From NCBI RefSeq assembly GCF_024498075.1, contig NZ_JANHOF010000001.1:124001-188000 (forward strand): a stretch of 64,000 nucleotides of DNA. Reading direction: 5' to 3'. Source of the DNA: Paenibacillus mendelii (GTDB lineage Bacteria; Bacillota; Bacilli; Paenibacillales; Paenibacillaceae). A program made the translations under genes and the position numbers. Below, in pieces: positions 44,277 to 52,646 of the stretch (its first letter is position 1; each line of letters starts with the position of its first letter). Below the pieces are notes generated by a model. It made no database searches. It was not told where the DNA came from and was given only the letters and a program-made list of their open reading frames with translations.

Positions 44277-44716
44277 CTACACCCATTTTAGTGTGATATT
44301 ATATAACATTGACTTGGAAACGCTCCTCATTATCCTCAGCTTTCGGACAAAACCTATCACGTAATTCGTTATTCCTTTGCCGATAACAATTGGCAGCAAA
44401 TGCGCATTCAAACAACCTCGCCTGTTATCCGCGTAAGGATATGCAAAAAAAGGAGCTTCCGTCTCCGTATACAGACGTTCCAACTCCCAGTCCATCCTGC
44501 TGCAGTCATCCAACTTTAATCCCTTCATCTGGCTGAAGTAACCCAGCTTCGCGTTAAGCCGATTCAAGGCTCCACATGTATCACAATTCCTCCTTGTTCC
44601 GAATATACCAAACCGCTTCATCTATTTCCGAATCTTCCGAAGCAAGATGGCAGATTCGGGTGGACTGTTGATCCGACAGCACACCAATTCCAGTCGTCCT
44701 CATCTATGCTCCGCAT
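44277..44716 (-). pseudogene. unrecognised decayed gene behind a palindromic operator
   Basis: Minus-strand open segments in different frames follow one another. MRSIDEDDWNWCAVGS starts at 44716, another frame carries SEIDEAVWYIRNKEEL, and a third from 44621 to 44277 carries LNRLNAKLGYFSQMKG. Each ends in a stop but they fit end to end. This suggests a gene broken by several indels, preceded by a near-perfect palindrome at 44782-44812 that resembles the sugar operon operator. I do not recognise the family. Confidence 0.35.
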
Positions 44717-44781
44717 ACCTACAAATGTTGTCCTTTCCGATCTTCATTATTGAATGGCTAAAGCATCCTCCTCCTGACTTT

Positions 44782-44812
44782 TAATACAGATACATGTTAT
44801 GTACCTGTATTA
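44782..44812. promoter_or_regulatory. 31-bp palindromic operator candidate
   Basis: TAATACAGATACAT (44782-44795) and ATGTACCTGTATTA (44799-44812) are complementary at 13 of 14 positions around GTT. It shares arms with the element at 44142-44171, suggesting binding by the same regulator. Confidence 0.65.
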
Positions 44813-45054
44813 AAAACATTACTTGCTTTCTGTCTGTCTGTCAATTCCTTTTTCGTTAATACCTCTGGCGCTTGCCGATCTATTTGCTTCACTCTGAGAA
44901 AAGAGTGAATTGAGATATGAATCCACAAATAAAGAAGGCTGCCCCTGCTGCCTTCTTACTGAGCATTGATTTCGCTTCGACCGTTTTCTCCAGTTTAACG
45001 ATAGTCTAATTACGTGTACTGCCCTTTATATACGCTGCCGGCTTATAAATCCTC

Positions 45055-45273
45055 CTATTCACTAAGAAAGTACTCGAGTCTATTCTTCACATCATACCAA
45101 TCACAGTCAATAATTCCATAAATAACGTAGTCCATGCGATTGTATTTCTTTCTTAAAATCCCTTCTTTGGTTGCTCCCAATCGTTCAATGGCTTGTTGTG
45201 ATCTCTCGTTCTCTGTCGTGGTTATAATCTCTACTCGCACCACTTTCAAAGTTTCAAATGCATACTTCAGCAT
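45055..45273 (-). pseudogene. C-terminal relic of a GNAT (RimJ/RimL-like) acetyltransferase
   Basis: Seventy-two residues remain: LKYAFETLKVVRVEIITTTENERSQ, then AIERLGATKEGIL and YGIIDCDW. This is the end of a RimJ/RimL-type N-acetyltransferase (usually about 180-200 residues). The acetyl-CoA-binding motif (QxxGxG) and all N-terminal parts are absent, with a stop immediately upstream of the ATG. Not functional. Confidence 0.7.
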
Positions 45274-45351
45274 TTACCTTCCAGTTCTGAGAATACATAC
45301 ATCCTAGATCCCTGCCTTTAATCAGTAGACTGGCTGCCAATTTGCATAGAA

Positions 45352-45828
45352 TTACGGTTCAAGACACTTTTCATAAATCATTATTTCTTTATTATCCTTC
45401 ATCGTAGTTTTTCTTACTTCTTTGAATCCTTGTTTTCTCCAAAACTTATGAGCGGGTTCATTCATAGAAAGAACTCCGATTCGAAATACGTTAACTTCTC
45501 GATCGCTCATAATTTTATAGAATGCATGCAGAGCTTGTTTTCCGTACCCCTTATGTTGGTACTCCTTCTTAATTGTCAGCAAACCTAACCAGGTGAAACC
45601 ATCATTGGGGTTCATCATGAGAAATTCAATTATCCCCACATATGTATCATCATCTTTAATGAGAAATCGCTCAGCCCCCATGTTTAAGGACTCATTTATT
45701 TCAGCTGTTAAATCAATGGAAGTCCATTCATCCTTATCTTTGGATATTCGATTGAAGTACTTGTCCGAATTTATAATATCCAACTCAATTTGGATCAAGT
45801 CTACAGTTGATTTCACAAAATGTATCAT
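45352..45828 (-). CDS. GNAT-family N-acetyltransferase
   Basis: A 158-residue acetyltransferase. The acetyl-CoA loop is YQHKGYGKQAL (motif A, Q/RxxGxG/A, about residues 98-108), preceded by the beta-4 strand GLLTIKKE and followed by VNEPAHKF-like motif B (LSMNEPAHKFWRKQGFKEV). The ATG at 45828 is chosen because GAGGGG lies six nucleotides ahead; an earlier in-frame ATG lacks a site. It is followed on the same strand by the broken GNAT gene and preceded by the Nudix gene. The substrate is unknown. Confidence 0.87.
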   Translation of the reverse strand: MIHFVKSTVDLIQIELDIINSDKYFNRISKDKDEWTSIDLTAEINESLNMGAERFLIKDDDTYVGIIEFLMMNPNDGFTWLGLLTIKKEYQHKGYGKQALHAFYKIMSDREVNVFRIGVLSMNEPAHKFWRKQGFKEVRKTTMKDNKEIMIYEKCLEP

Positions 45829-45863
45829 TTCATACCCCTCGCGTAGATTCATTCCATACACAA

Positions 45864-46295
45864 CTAATAAAGGATTTCATAGGAATCTATTTGTTCATCT
45901 CTAAATATCACTTTCGTATTTGCTAATGCATCTTTAATTCGTTGAACGGTAAAGCTTGAGATCGGTTTGGGCAGCTCCTCAATGCTGTAGAATCCGTATT
46001 GATCAATTTCTTTGTTATCCACCGTTATGACACCCTCATATTCAAAGGCTTTGAACGTGTAGATGTACCTATTCTTATGCGGTTGAAAATACATGCCCGA
46101 CACTTCCATATCTACTGCACTAATATTGGTCTCTTCTTTAAGTTCTCTAGCAGCTGCATCCCATACCGATTCTCCATCTTCAACCATTCCTCCCGGAATC
46201 GACCAGCTCTTTATTCCGTAGGTTTGATGTACGAGCAGTACACGATTGTGCTTATCGATTATAATAATTCCTGAAGCATCTTGACCTTTCTGCAT
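45864..46295 (-). CDS. Nudix hydrolase
   Basis: A 143-residue hydrolase for nucleoside diphosphate derivatives. A complete Nudix box (GGMVEDGESVWDAAARELKEET, roughly residues 33-54) is present, with both conserved Glu positions and REL.EE. The opening strand GIIIIDKHNRVLLVHQ is typical of MutT-like members. Substrate specificity is not inferable. AGAGGAATTCGA precedes the ATG. It is separated by 35 nt from the GNAT gene on the same strand, so a small operon is likely. Confidence 0.9.
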   Translation of the reverse strand: MQKGQDASGIIIIDKHNRVLLVHQTYGIKSWSIPGGMVEDGESVWDAAARELKEETNISAVDMEVSGMYFQPHKNRYIYTFKAFEYEGVITVDNKEIDQYGFYSIEELPKPISSFTVQRIKDALANTKVIFRDEQIDSYEILY

Positions 46296-46426
46296 TCGAA
46301 TTCCTCTTTTCTTTACTTGGAATTATCCACCTTATCTAAAAATGCTTTAATTACGTTTATCTGTAGTTTCAGACAAGACCGGGCATATAACCAGTGGCGT
46401 TAATGTAAATATGGCATCAGTAATAC

Positions 46427-46453
46427 AAAAAGCCGGTTAAACTACCCGACTTT
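46427..46453 (-). terminator. terminator of the epimerase-like gene
   Basis: AAAAGCCGG and CCGACTTTT form an imperfect hairpin. It lies about 30 nt past the stop of the TIM-barrel gene. Confidence 0.55.
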
Positions 46454-46484
46454 TGTGTGAGTTGAGACGGAATGTCATCGTTAT

Positions 46485-47270
46485 TTAGACTCTGCGTTCC
46501 ATACCGTTGTTGAACAGCTTGGCAATGTAGCCGCGGCTTTGCTGCAGCTCAACTTTGAGATCTGTGGATTTGCATTCGACTGAAATAAATCCTTCATAGT
46601 TGCATCTCCTCAATTGCTCCACAAATTCAGTATAGGGATAAGCGCCTGTTCCAGGTGAGTTTCTGCCGGAGTCGGCAAGATGAATGTGGGCTAACCATTC
46701 CTTGTGCTGCTCGAGTGTATCCAACGGCTCCTCGTCCTCCTGCATATGATAGAAATCAGCCAGCACACGGATTTCAGGCTGATTCACTAATTGGGCGAAT
46801 TCAGCAGCCTCGCCAACCCGGTTAATGAAGTTGCATTCCTTCTGATTTAACGGTTCAATAGCCAACGTAATCCCCGTCCCCTTGAAGCGAGATGAAATAA
46901 GGGCCAATAGTTCAAGAAACTGTTCTTGGGCTCTTCCGTATTCCCAGCCAACAGGGATCTGCCGGGCTCCTCCACTGCCCAGTACTGCAATTTTCGCACC
47001 AACTGATTCCAGAGCTTCAGCGGCACGTGCAACGTATTGCTTCATCCTCTCCTTGTCCACTGACGGCCCAACCACCTTTAGATCGCCAGGAAAAAAGCAA
47101 TTAAACGCCGCAGTCGGGATGACGCGATCCCGATACCTCGGAAGCAATTGACGGTGCGCTTCGCGGTCTTCCAGACATAAGCTAACCAAGGCACACTCTA
47201 TGAAGTCATATCCACTCTCAGCTAGATCATCGACATGTTGTAATTCGCTGCACCAACCGACTTTGTACAT
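46485..47270 (-). CDS. sugar phosphate isomerase/epimerase (AP endonuclease family 2 TIM barrel)
   Basis: A 261-residue TIM-barrel protein of the xylose-isomerase-like family. Metal-ligand regions are visible as TLAIEPLN (Glu), RVLADFYHM (Asp/His), HIHLADSGRNSPGTG (His) and FISVECK (Glu). Members epimerise or isomerise keto-sugars and inositol derivatives (IolE/IolI, ketose 3-epimerases). The CFFPGDLKVVG and SGGARQIP segments are variable loops. The ATG 47270 follows GAGGAG. It appears monocistronic, with no sugar transporter adjacent. Confidence 0.85.
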   Translation of the reverse strand: MYKVGWCSELQHVDDLAESGYDFIECALVSLCLEDREAHRQLLPRYRDRVIPTAAFNCFFPGDLKVVGPSVDKERMKQYVARAAEALESVGAKIAVLGSGGARQIPVGWEYGRAQEQFLELLALISSRFKGTGITLAIEPLNQKECNFINRVGEAAEFAQLVNQPEIRVLADFYHMQEDEEPLDTLEQHKEWLAHIHLADSGRNSPGTGAYPYTEFVEQLRRCNYEGFISVECKSTDLKVELQQSRGYIAKLFNNGMERRV

Positions 47271-47342
47271 GCGATCAACTCCTCGTTATAGATTGCATCT
47301 ACGAAAAGATATACGATTCTTATCTCCCTGACCGGACTAAGT

Positions 47343-47798
47343 TTAGATTTGATTCTTCATCCGCTTTATAAATCCACGCTTCACGCCTTGATATCCGATC
47401 GATTCATAAAATCTGTGAGCGTCTTCTCGGCCGTCACTAGAGGCTAAAATAATATAGTTACAATTAGATGCTGCAGCATTGTTTTCTAGTACTTTCATTA
47501 GCATCTTACCTATGCCCTTCCCCTGATGGATGGGCGAGACAACCACATTCTCTACCAGCATATAAGGATTACAATTCCCTACGATGTCCATACAAACAAT
47601 TCCCATTGCTGTCCCTATGACATGCTCGTCTTTACAGGCAACAACGACGTGATAGTTAGGGAGACCTGAGATGATTTCGATCTTTTCTTGCATTTTATCG
47701 ATATCAGATTCTCTTCCTATAAACGCAATAAATAGATCCGACAAAGCACGTGCATCGTCTTTTCTTGCTTCTCTTATTTCAAGGCTTACGGGAATCAC
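47343..47798 (-). CDS. GNAT-family N-acetyltransferase
   Basis: A 151-residue acetyltransferase. The strand VENVVVSPIHQGKGIGKML contains the acetyl-CoA P-loop QGKGIGK (about residues 93-99), and DGREDAHRFYESIGYQG is motif B. The substrate is unknown. The start is awkward: GTG 47798 overlaps the only good ribosome site (GGGAGGTG), and no standard start codon lies at normal spacing downstream before the conserved LEIREAR. The true start may be non-standard. Monocistronic. Confidence 0.83.
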   Translation of the reverse strand: MIPVSLEIREARKDDARALSDLFIAFIGRESDIDKMQEKIEIISGLPNYHVVVACKDEHVIGTAMGIVCMDIVGNCNPYMLVENVVVSPIHQGKGIGKMLMKVLENNAAASNCNYIILASSDGREDAHRFYESIGYQGVKRGFIKRMKNQI

Positions 47799-47952
47799 CT
47801 CCCGGTTAATTTACATAACGGTTCTGTGCGACCTAGGCAAACTTCATACCTTGGGAACACAACCTATTCCGTTCTTACCTGGTATTATATACCACTTTTG
47901 GATTTGAAGCATAACGATTTCCTTGATCGACAACGCGAGGTCGCTTGTAGAC

Positions 47953-47993
47953 AAAATCGCCCTGTCCATCATTTCTGGACAGAACGATTTTTT
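47953..47993. terminator. terminator of the HxlR gene
   Basis: AAAATCGccCTGTCC (47953-47967) pairs with GGACAGaaCGATTTT (from 47977 on), then TTT. It lies just past the stop of the minus-strand HxlR gene, and its A/T flanks could also work in the other direction. Confidence 0.75.
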
Positions 47994-48003
47994 TGTCATC
48001 TTT

Positions 48004-48375
48004 TTATGAAGATATGCTGGTCTTAATGTTTCCTTGCTCCGAATTCCCCCACTTCTGCACCCATTTTTCCATTTCTTTCAGGGCGGTTTGAAAATCGCTG
48101 CCCTTCTCTGTCAATGAATACTCAACTGTTACAGGTACAGTCGGGAAGACCTGACGAAGTACAAGACCTTTTTGTTCCAAGTGGCGGAGTGTATCTGTAA
48201 GGGACTGCGTTTTAATAACCGCTACATTTCGTTGAAGCTGATTAAACCGCTGCGGTCCAGAAAGTAATTCGTTCAAGACTAGGAAAGACCACTTGGCCCC
48301 AAGAATCTGCAAGACTTCACAAATACTCGAACTTCCATTGTCCGAACTTGAGTGGGAAGAAACGTAATTCTCCAT
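48004..48375 (-). CDS. HxlR-family transcriptional regulator
   Basis: A 123-residue winged-helix regulator. ICEVLQILGAKWSFLVLNEL (about residues 18-37, with the conserved Cys) precedes GPQRFNQLQR, SLTDTLRHLEQKGLV and VEYSLTEKG, the family signature. HxlR proteins sense aldehydes or redox through the conserved Cys. The gene diverges from an MFS exporter 129 nt away, so it most likely controls that exporter. The start ATG is preceded by TTAGGAGGTGAT. Confidence 0.93.
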   Translation of the reverse strand: MENYVSSHSSSDNGSSSICEVLQILGAKWSFLVLNELLSGPQRFNQLQRNVAVIKTQSLTDTLRHLEQKGLVLRQVFPTVPVTVEYSLTEKGSDFQTALKEMEKWVQKWGNSEQGNIKTSISS

Positions 48376-48504
48376 GCCATCACCTCCTAATAAAAAGTAA
48401 GTTAGTCAAATTAGATTGCTTATATCCGAGTACTTTGCCTTCTTACAATATGATTGTTACCGCTCTATACTGACAATATCATAAACCGAAGGGAAGGAAA
48501 ACGA

Positions 48505-49689
48505 ATGAATCGATGGACCATTTACGTACTTGCTCTGGGGGTCTTCTTAACCGCCACTTCCGAGCTGGTTGTCGCCGGAATTCTTCGTGTTATTGCAAAT
48601 GACTTGAACATCTCCATTGCCTTTGCCGGGCAATTGATCACGGCCTACTCTCTGGCCTTTGCGATTGGAACTCCGTTATTCGTTTCACTGACTTCCCGCA
48701 TTGGACGCAGAAAAGTACTAATCGGCGCATTAGCAGCATTCATCTTAGGTTGTCTGGCTTCCTTCTGGAGCAGGGATATCTCAACCTTGATCATGGCTCG
48801 TATCCTTCTGGGGGTAAGCTCAGGTGTCTATATTGTCGTAGCACTCGGTGCCGCTTCCCGAATTGTTCCTCCTGATCAATTAGGCCGTGCGATCAGTACG
48901 ATCGTTCTCGGTTTCAGCAGTGCGATGATTATGGGAGTACCGATCGGAATTGCCATTACGAACTGGTGGAACTGGCAAGCTATTTTCATACTATTAGGCC
49001 TATTCAGCTTGTTGATTACATTCGTGATTTACCGCCTGCTTCCGGAGATCGATGGAGACGAACCGATTTCATTCCGACAACAATTCAAAGTGCTGGGAAG
49101 CGTCGTGATCGTTAGTGGGTTGTTCCTTACCTTCTTCAGGGAATCGGGCAATTCGGTCCTGTTTACGTACTTAACGCCATTTATGCAAGACATCCTTCAT
49201 ATTAGAGCATCGAGCATCAGTATCGTCATGCTTGTGTTGGGTCTATTCGGTGCAATCGGCACACGCTTGGGCGGTTACGGGATCGATCGATGGGGAGCTT
49301 CACGCATCATTGCTTGCTGCACCATCGTTCATGCTGCTGTCCTGGCGCTGCTTCCCCTCTTTGCTGAATCAATGATCATCGGATTAGTGCTGATTTCCCT
49401 TATGGTTGTCTCTATGTTCATGGCCGGTCCAGCCACTCAAACGTATTTTATCCAACAAGCACCTCAGTCCTCTAATCTCATACTCAGTATAAATACATCG
49501 ATTGTGAATTTGGGATTGGCGGTAGGAGCCGGGGCTGGCGGTGCAATGATAGAGGTCAACTCCACCGTTATGTATAATCCATGGATGGCAAGTATCGTTG
49601 TTGCGTTAGCACTAGTGGCTGCATACATGAGTTTTTCGATGGGGAAGAAGCGGGTAGTAGCGCTGCAAAAGCGAAAGACATCCCTTTAA
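48505..49689 (+). CDS. MFS exporter, DHA1 (AraJ/YdhP-like)
   Basis: A 394-residue, 12-helix exporter. TATSELVVAGILRVIA (helix 1) is diagnostic of the AraJ/YdhP/NepI drug/sugar group. Motif A is SLTSRIGRRKVLIG (about residues 67-80) and the helix-5 motif is STIVLGFSSAMIMGVPIG. The ATG at 48505 with GAAGGGAAGG ahead is better supported than an upstream in-frame start. It diverges from the HxlR regulator that probably represses it. The substrate could be a toxic small molecule or a sugar-type metabolite. Confidence 0.9.
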   Translation: MNRWTIYVLALGVFLTATSELVVAGILRVIANDLNISIAFAGQLITAYSLAFAIGTPLFVSLTSRIGRRKVLIGALAAFILGCLASFWSRDISTLIMARILLGVSSGVYIVVALGAASRIVPPDQLGRAISTIVLGFSSAMIMGVPIGIAITNWWNWQAIFILLGLFSLLITFVIYRLLPEIDGDEPISFRQQFKVLGSVVIVSGLFLTFFRESGNSVLFTYLTPFMQDILHIRASSISIVMLVLGLFGAIGTRLGGYGIDRWGASRIIACCTIVHAAVLALLPLFAESMIIGLVLISLMVVSMFMAGPATQTYFIQQAPQSSNLILSINTSIVNLGLAVGAGAGGAMIEVNSTVMYNPWMASIVVALALVAAYMSFSMGKKRVVALQKRKTSL

Positions 49690-49735
49690 ACAGCCTACTG
49701 TTTATACAACGTTCTGCGTTAATGGGACGTCTCAT

Positions 49736-49981
49736 CTAGACGGATCGAAGTGATATTCTCGTTGTGAATACTCTGCAGGAGAATACCACTAGAATGGTTA
49801 AATCTTGTGTTATACTGTGAAACTTGTGTGCAGCATGAGCGGGTACATAAATGATGGAGCCTTGCTGCACCTCGAAATCTTCATTTTCGATACAGAATCT
49901 CCCTTCACCTTGGACAACATGATAGATCTCGTCTTCAATGCCATAGTCCCTCCCTATCCCTTCTACATATAAATAACTCAT
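49736..49981 (-). CDS. small cupin-domain protein, possibly truncated
   Basis: An 81-residue cupin barrel fragment: EDEIYHVVQGEGRFCIENE (cupin motif 1 without its usual HxH pair) and GSIIYVPAHAAHKFHSITQDL (motif 2 with His). It is shorter than single-domain cupins (about 105-120 residues) and ends with a non-cupin tail after VVF, so one or both ends may have been lost. Its ATG overlaps the TGA of the upstream membrane-protein gene (ATGA), pointing to translational coupling. Confidence 0.6.
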   Translation of the reverse strand: MSYLYVEGIGRDYGIEDEIYHVVQGEGRFCIENEDFEVQQGSIIYVPAHAAHKFHSITQDLTILVVFSCRVFTTRISLRSV

Positions 49982-50385
49982 TTCATAATGAGCGACTGTT
50001 CAACATCTATAAGTATTATCTTACTTGGTATGTTGGTTATATTCGTGCTTGTTATTTCTATTCGCTGGTCTGCTTCAAGCAACTCCAATACCTCAGGTAC
50101 AATGATCTTAAATCTCTGCATCTTCCCGTCATCACTTAATACATGTATGATTTTCCCCTCTTTATTAATAATTTTCCCACTAATGATTCTTCTCTCTCTA
50201 GAAAACAAGTCTATGGTAATAACAACAGCCAACCCCAGAAAGACAGCTGTAATTAAAAAGGAAATGAACCCGACACTCCTTGCATGATTTTCGATTATTA
50301 ATCGGATAATGGATAAGACGAATTGCACAGAACATATCACAAGTAGGATGAGCAAGATCTTTCTAGGCTTTAAATTAATATCCAT
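49978..50385 (-). CDS. hypothetical membrane protein with two TM segments
   Basis: A 135-residue protein of unknown family. Two transmembrane segments (about residues 10-30 and 40-60) are followed by a hydrophilic beta-rich C-terminal domain with KIINKEGKIIHVLSDDGKM and IVPEVLELLEADQRIEIT, reminiscent of small nucleic-acid- or membrane-binding beta barrels. ATG 50385 has CAGGAGGGGA just ahead, closer than usual; an in-frame ATG 13 codons earlier has no site. The TGA overlaps the start of the cupin gene. Confidence 0.7.
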   Translation of the reverse strand: MDINLKPRKILLILLVICSVQFVLSIIRLIIENHARSVGFISFLITAVFLGLAVVITIDLFSRERRIISGKIINKEGKIIHVLSDDGKMQRFKIIVPEVLELLEADQRIEITSTNITNIPSKIILIDVEQSLIMK

Positions 50386-50522
50386 TCCCCTCCTGCGGAT
50401 CAGCTTACTGGTATTATATCCCATGTGAGAGCTGCTCGTATCTATTATTCCAACAAAAAAAGCCCCGCGGCGCTTATTCGGGTTTCTCCTTCGCTCTTTT
50501 ACAGCGTGTGTTGTTAAAATCT

Positions 50523-51011
50523 TTAACTCACCATAAACTCAATTACAGGATAAGATACAAGGTTGCGATCACGATATGTACTCGCAATCACATCACCATG
50601 TGTACTTAGAATTCCATTTTGCAATAACACTGTTTTAAAACCTCTTTCTTTTGCACCGTTATAGGTGAAGAGTACGCATTGCTCTGCAGCAAAACCCGCC
50701 ACTATAACTAGACTAATTTGTTGTTTTATTAAAATCTGTTCTAAATCTGTATTCCAGAATGCATTTGATTCTTCCTTAGTAATCCGGATATCAGTTTCGT
50801 TGACTTCGATCTCCGGGATAATAGGAAGTAACTCAGGGTTATGGTCATCTGCTCCCTCGATATCCTGAACATGTATGACACAATGATTATTTGAACGAAG
50901 CAGATCTGCAACATGGTTGATGTGTTCACATGCTCCAGCGACATTAAGTTCATTCTTTTGATTGTGTAAAAAAACTTCCTGCATATCTACAATTAAAAGT
51001 CCTATCTTCAT
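50523..51011 (-). CDS. isochorismatase-family cysteine hydrolase
   Basis: A 162-residue hydrolase with the isochorismatase/nicotinamidase fold. Catalytic residues visible are Asp9 in LLIVDMQEVF, a Lys in ITKEESNAFWNTDLE (about residue 79) and the nucleophile Cys in VAGFAAEQCVLFT (about 111-114). Likely substrates are amides or vinyl ethers such as nicotinamide-like compounds, but the isochorismatase subfamily is very broad. ATG 51011 follows AGAGGAGACTT. It is upstream of the membrane/cupin pair and 137 nt away, so it is probably transcribed separately. Confidence 0.9.
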   Translation of the reverse strand: MKIGLLIVDMQEVFLHNQKNELNVAGACEHINHVADLLRSNNHCVIHVQDIEGADDHNPELLPIIPEIEVNETDIRITKEESNAFWNTDLEQILIKQQISLVIVAGFAAEQCVLFTYNGAKERGFKTVLLQNGILSTHGDVIASTYRDRNLVSYPVIEFMVS

Positions 51012-51070
51012 TGTAAGTCTCCTCTTGTGTTGGATGTGTTTGTAATATCATCAAGCAAAACGCACTTAGC

Positions 51071-51245
51071 TTACCTTATACGGTTACCCCATTCATCCTT
51101 CGTTATCTGCTTAAACCCAAGCTCATAGAGCGGCGCAACTTGAACCTTCCATTCCTTAGCATTATGAGTGTCAACAGCTACAATATCCAGGTTATCAAAC
51201 GCATACTGTATCATTATATCTAAAGCTTCAACATCTTCACCATAT
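51071..51245 (-). pseudogene. acetyltransferase-like C-terminal relic
   Basis: An open frame without its own start reads ALDIMIQYAFDNLDIVAVDT, then VAPLYELGFKQITKDEWG before TAA 51071. The last part resembles motif B and the end of GNAT proteins. It follows directly on the relic of the nucleotidase-like gene. Family assignment is tentative. Confidence 0.35.
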
Positions 51246-51720
51246 TGATTATACAGAGTGATTGTTCAATTTCTTTCCAATCAAGAACTCTCTGAATATT
51301 CTCATGAACACATTATAAGGTTTGTTTAGCAATAATACGTTGATTCCATTACTCGCTAATTCAATAGCATGTCTCGGGTGATCTTTAATAAATAGGGTCA
51401 CTTCTAGCTTCTTCGCGCTTCCGCTTTACCTTCTGTATGTTCAGAAGCACAATGATACTCTTCAATAGCTATGCTGTCTTTCTTGATCCACTCAATGGCA
51501 GAATCCATCCATTCTGTTGCCGGGCGGTAATTAATACAAGCTTCCCTTTATCACTCAGCTTCTTAATTACTTCAACTACGCTGCCTTCAGGTTTAATTTG
51601 GTTCAAATGAAATTGATTTGTAGAAAAGAAACTAAAAAATTGATTAAAATCATACTGATACAAATCTGAAACTTCATATAATAACTCGTGTAAAACGTGT
51701 TGTTTAAGCGGGATTACGTC
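51246..51720 (-). pseudogene. HAD-type 5'-nucleotidase-like gene with several frameshifts
   Basis: Successive minus-strand frames read YQYDFNQFF, EVIKKLSDKGKLVLITAR (HAD motif II with its Thr), then after one shift TEWMDSAIEWIKKD. After a further shift comes LFIKDHPRHAIELASNGINV (motif IV: the Asp and the conserved strand), then RVLDWKEIEQS. At least two indels and a TAG interrupt it. The order of pieces matches 5'(3')-deoxyribonucleotidase-like HAD phosphatases; the N-terminal DxDxT region was not found. Confidence 0.6.
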
Positions 51721-51735
51721 TTAATTGGTCGCTCT

Positions 51736-52060
51736 TTACTTATGGTATGGATGGTTATTGATGCAGTAAGCTCGGTAAATTTGTTCAATAATAATAGTCA
51801 CTTTGAGTCCAATATCCATTCCCATAGGGCTTAGTGCTAATGTTTGGTCAGATGGAATGCACTCCGGCTCCAATTATAACCGCTACATCAGACCTACCTG
51901 ATGTTCCCAACTCATCTATTCTAGAAGCAAATTGTTCAGAAGATAGCATTGTGCCATTTGTATGTATAAGTATTTTATAGGACTTATCAGTAAGTTTATT
52001 CACTAGTTGTTCTTCCCGCTTCATGTGGTGTAATTGCCACCCCAAGGAAGAATAACTTGT
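51736..52060 (-). pseudogene. RlmH-like (23S rRNA Psi1915 methyltransferase-type) relic
   Basis: Fragments in two frames: MKREEQLVNKLTDKSYKIL, LSSEQFASRIDELGTSGRSD and AVIIGAG in one, then IEQIYRAYCINN with PYHK at the end in the other. The shift falls near 51850 where the first frame ends. YRA..I..N.PYHK is the signature C-terminus of RlmH (about 159 residues), which methylates the pseudouridine at position 1915. The N-terminus is cut near 52050. The functional copy should be elsewhere; this is a decayed second copy. Confidence 0.6.
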
Positions 52061-52352
52061 ATTAAACCTACAGTGGGATTATTGTCATCAATATTCCGCC
52101 ACTAAACCTAAATATAATGAGACGAAGGTAACCGAGAAATTGGCACCTTCGTCTTTTTGTTGTGCTTCCTCAGTGTTACCTAATTCCTTAAGTCCGTGTT
52201 CTATCCCCTATCACCAAGAAACTTATCCACTACCTCAGATTTATTTTACAAACCCATTTAGTTGATCTTCCCAACCTGCGAGGCATACGCTATCATATTA
52301 CATCGCCATATTTATACGGTAACAGCGATAAACTACTGAGAGAGGTGATTTC

Positions 52353-52529
52353 ATGGAATTCGTTGATTTCGTTGACAAAGGGTTTGAAGATGCAGTGAGG
52401 ACAGTATTGGGTACGGCACAAGAGTGGTTAACACAGGGGGATATTAATGTTATCAGTGGGATTTTGGTCAGTACAGCAACAGACGCGGGTTCTCCCTGTT
52501 CCTTGGTTGTTAGACACGATTGTCAATAA
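52353..52529 (+). pseudogene. short 5' fragment, possibly of a leucine-rich-repeat protein
   Basis: From ATG 52353 (ribosome site GAGAGAGGTG) about 30 residues read KGFEDAVRTVLGTAQEWLTQ and DINVI, similar to the capping segment before bacterial leucine-rich repeats. The frame then runs into unrelated sequence that in another frame belongs to a FAD oxidoreductase fragment. It looks like a junction of two broken genes. Confidence 0.3.
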
Positions 52530-52646
52530 ACTGGTGGAGGAAGCCGTCCGTACCGGTGTAACGATCTGTCACAATAAGAACGTTATCGAAATTAGTCATG
52601 AGGGGGCCGTCCGGCATATTCTCTTCAACAATGGAGACGGCAAGTA
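52450..52646 (+). pseudogene. middle fragment of an FAD-dependent amine-oxidase-type oxidoreductase, inverted
   Basis: The plus-strand frame reads WLLDTIVNKLVEEAVRTGVT, then EISHEGAVRHILFNNGDG. This is the pattern of the region after the substrate-binding part of phytoene-desaturase/protoporphyrinogen-oxidase-like proteins (V..L...A...G..I.....V..I). It faces the N-terminal piece of what seems the same kind of protein on the minus strand. Confidence 0.45.
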
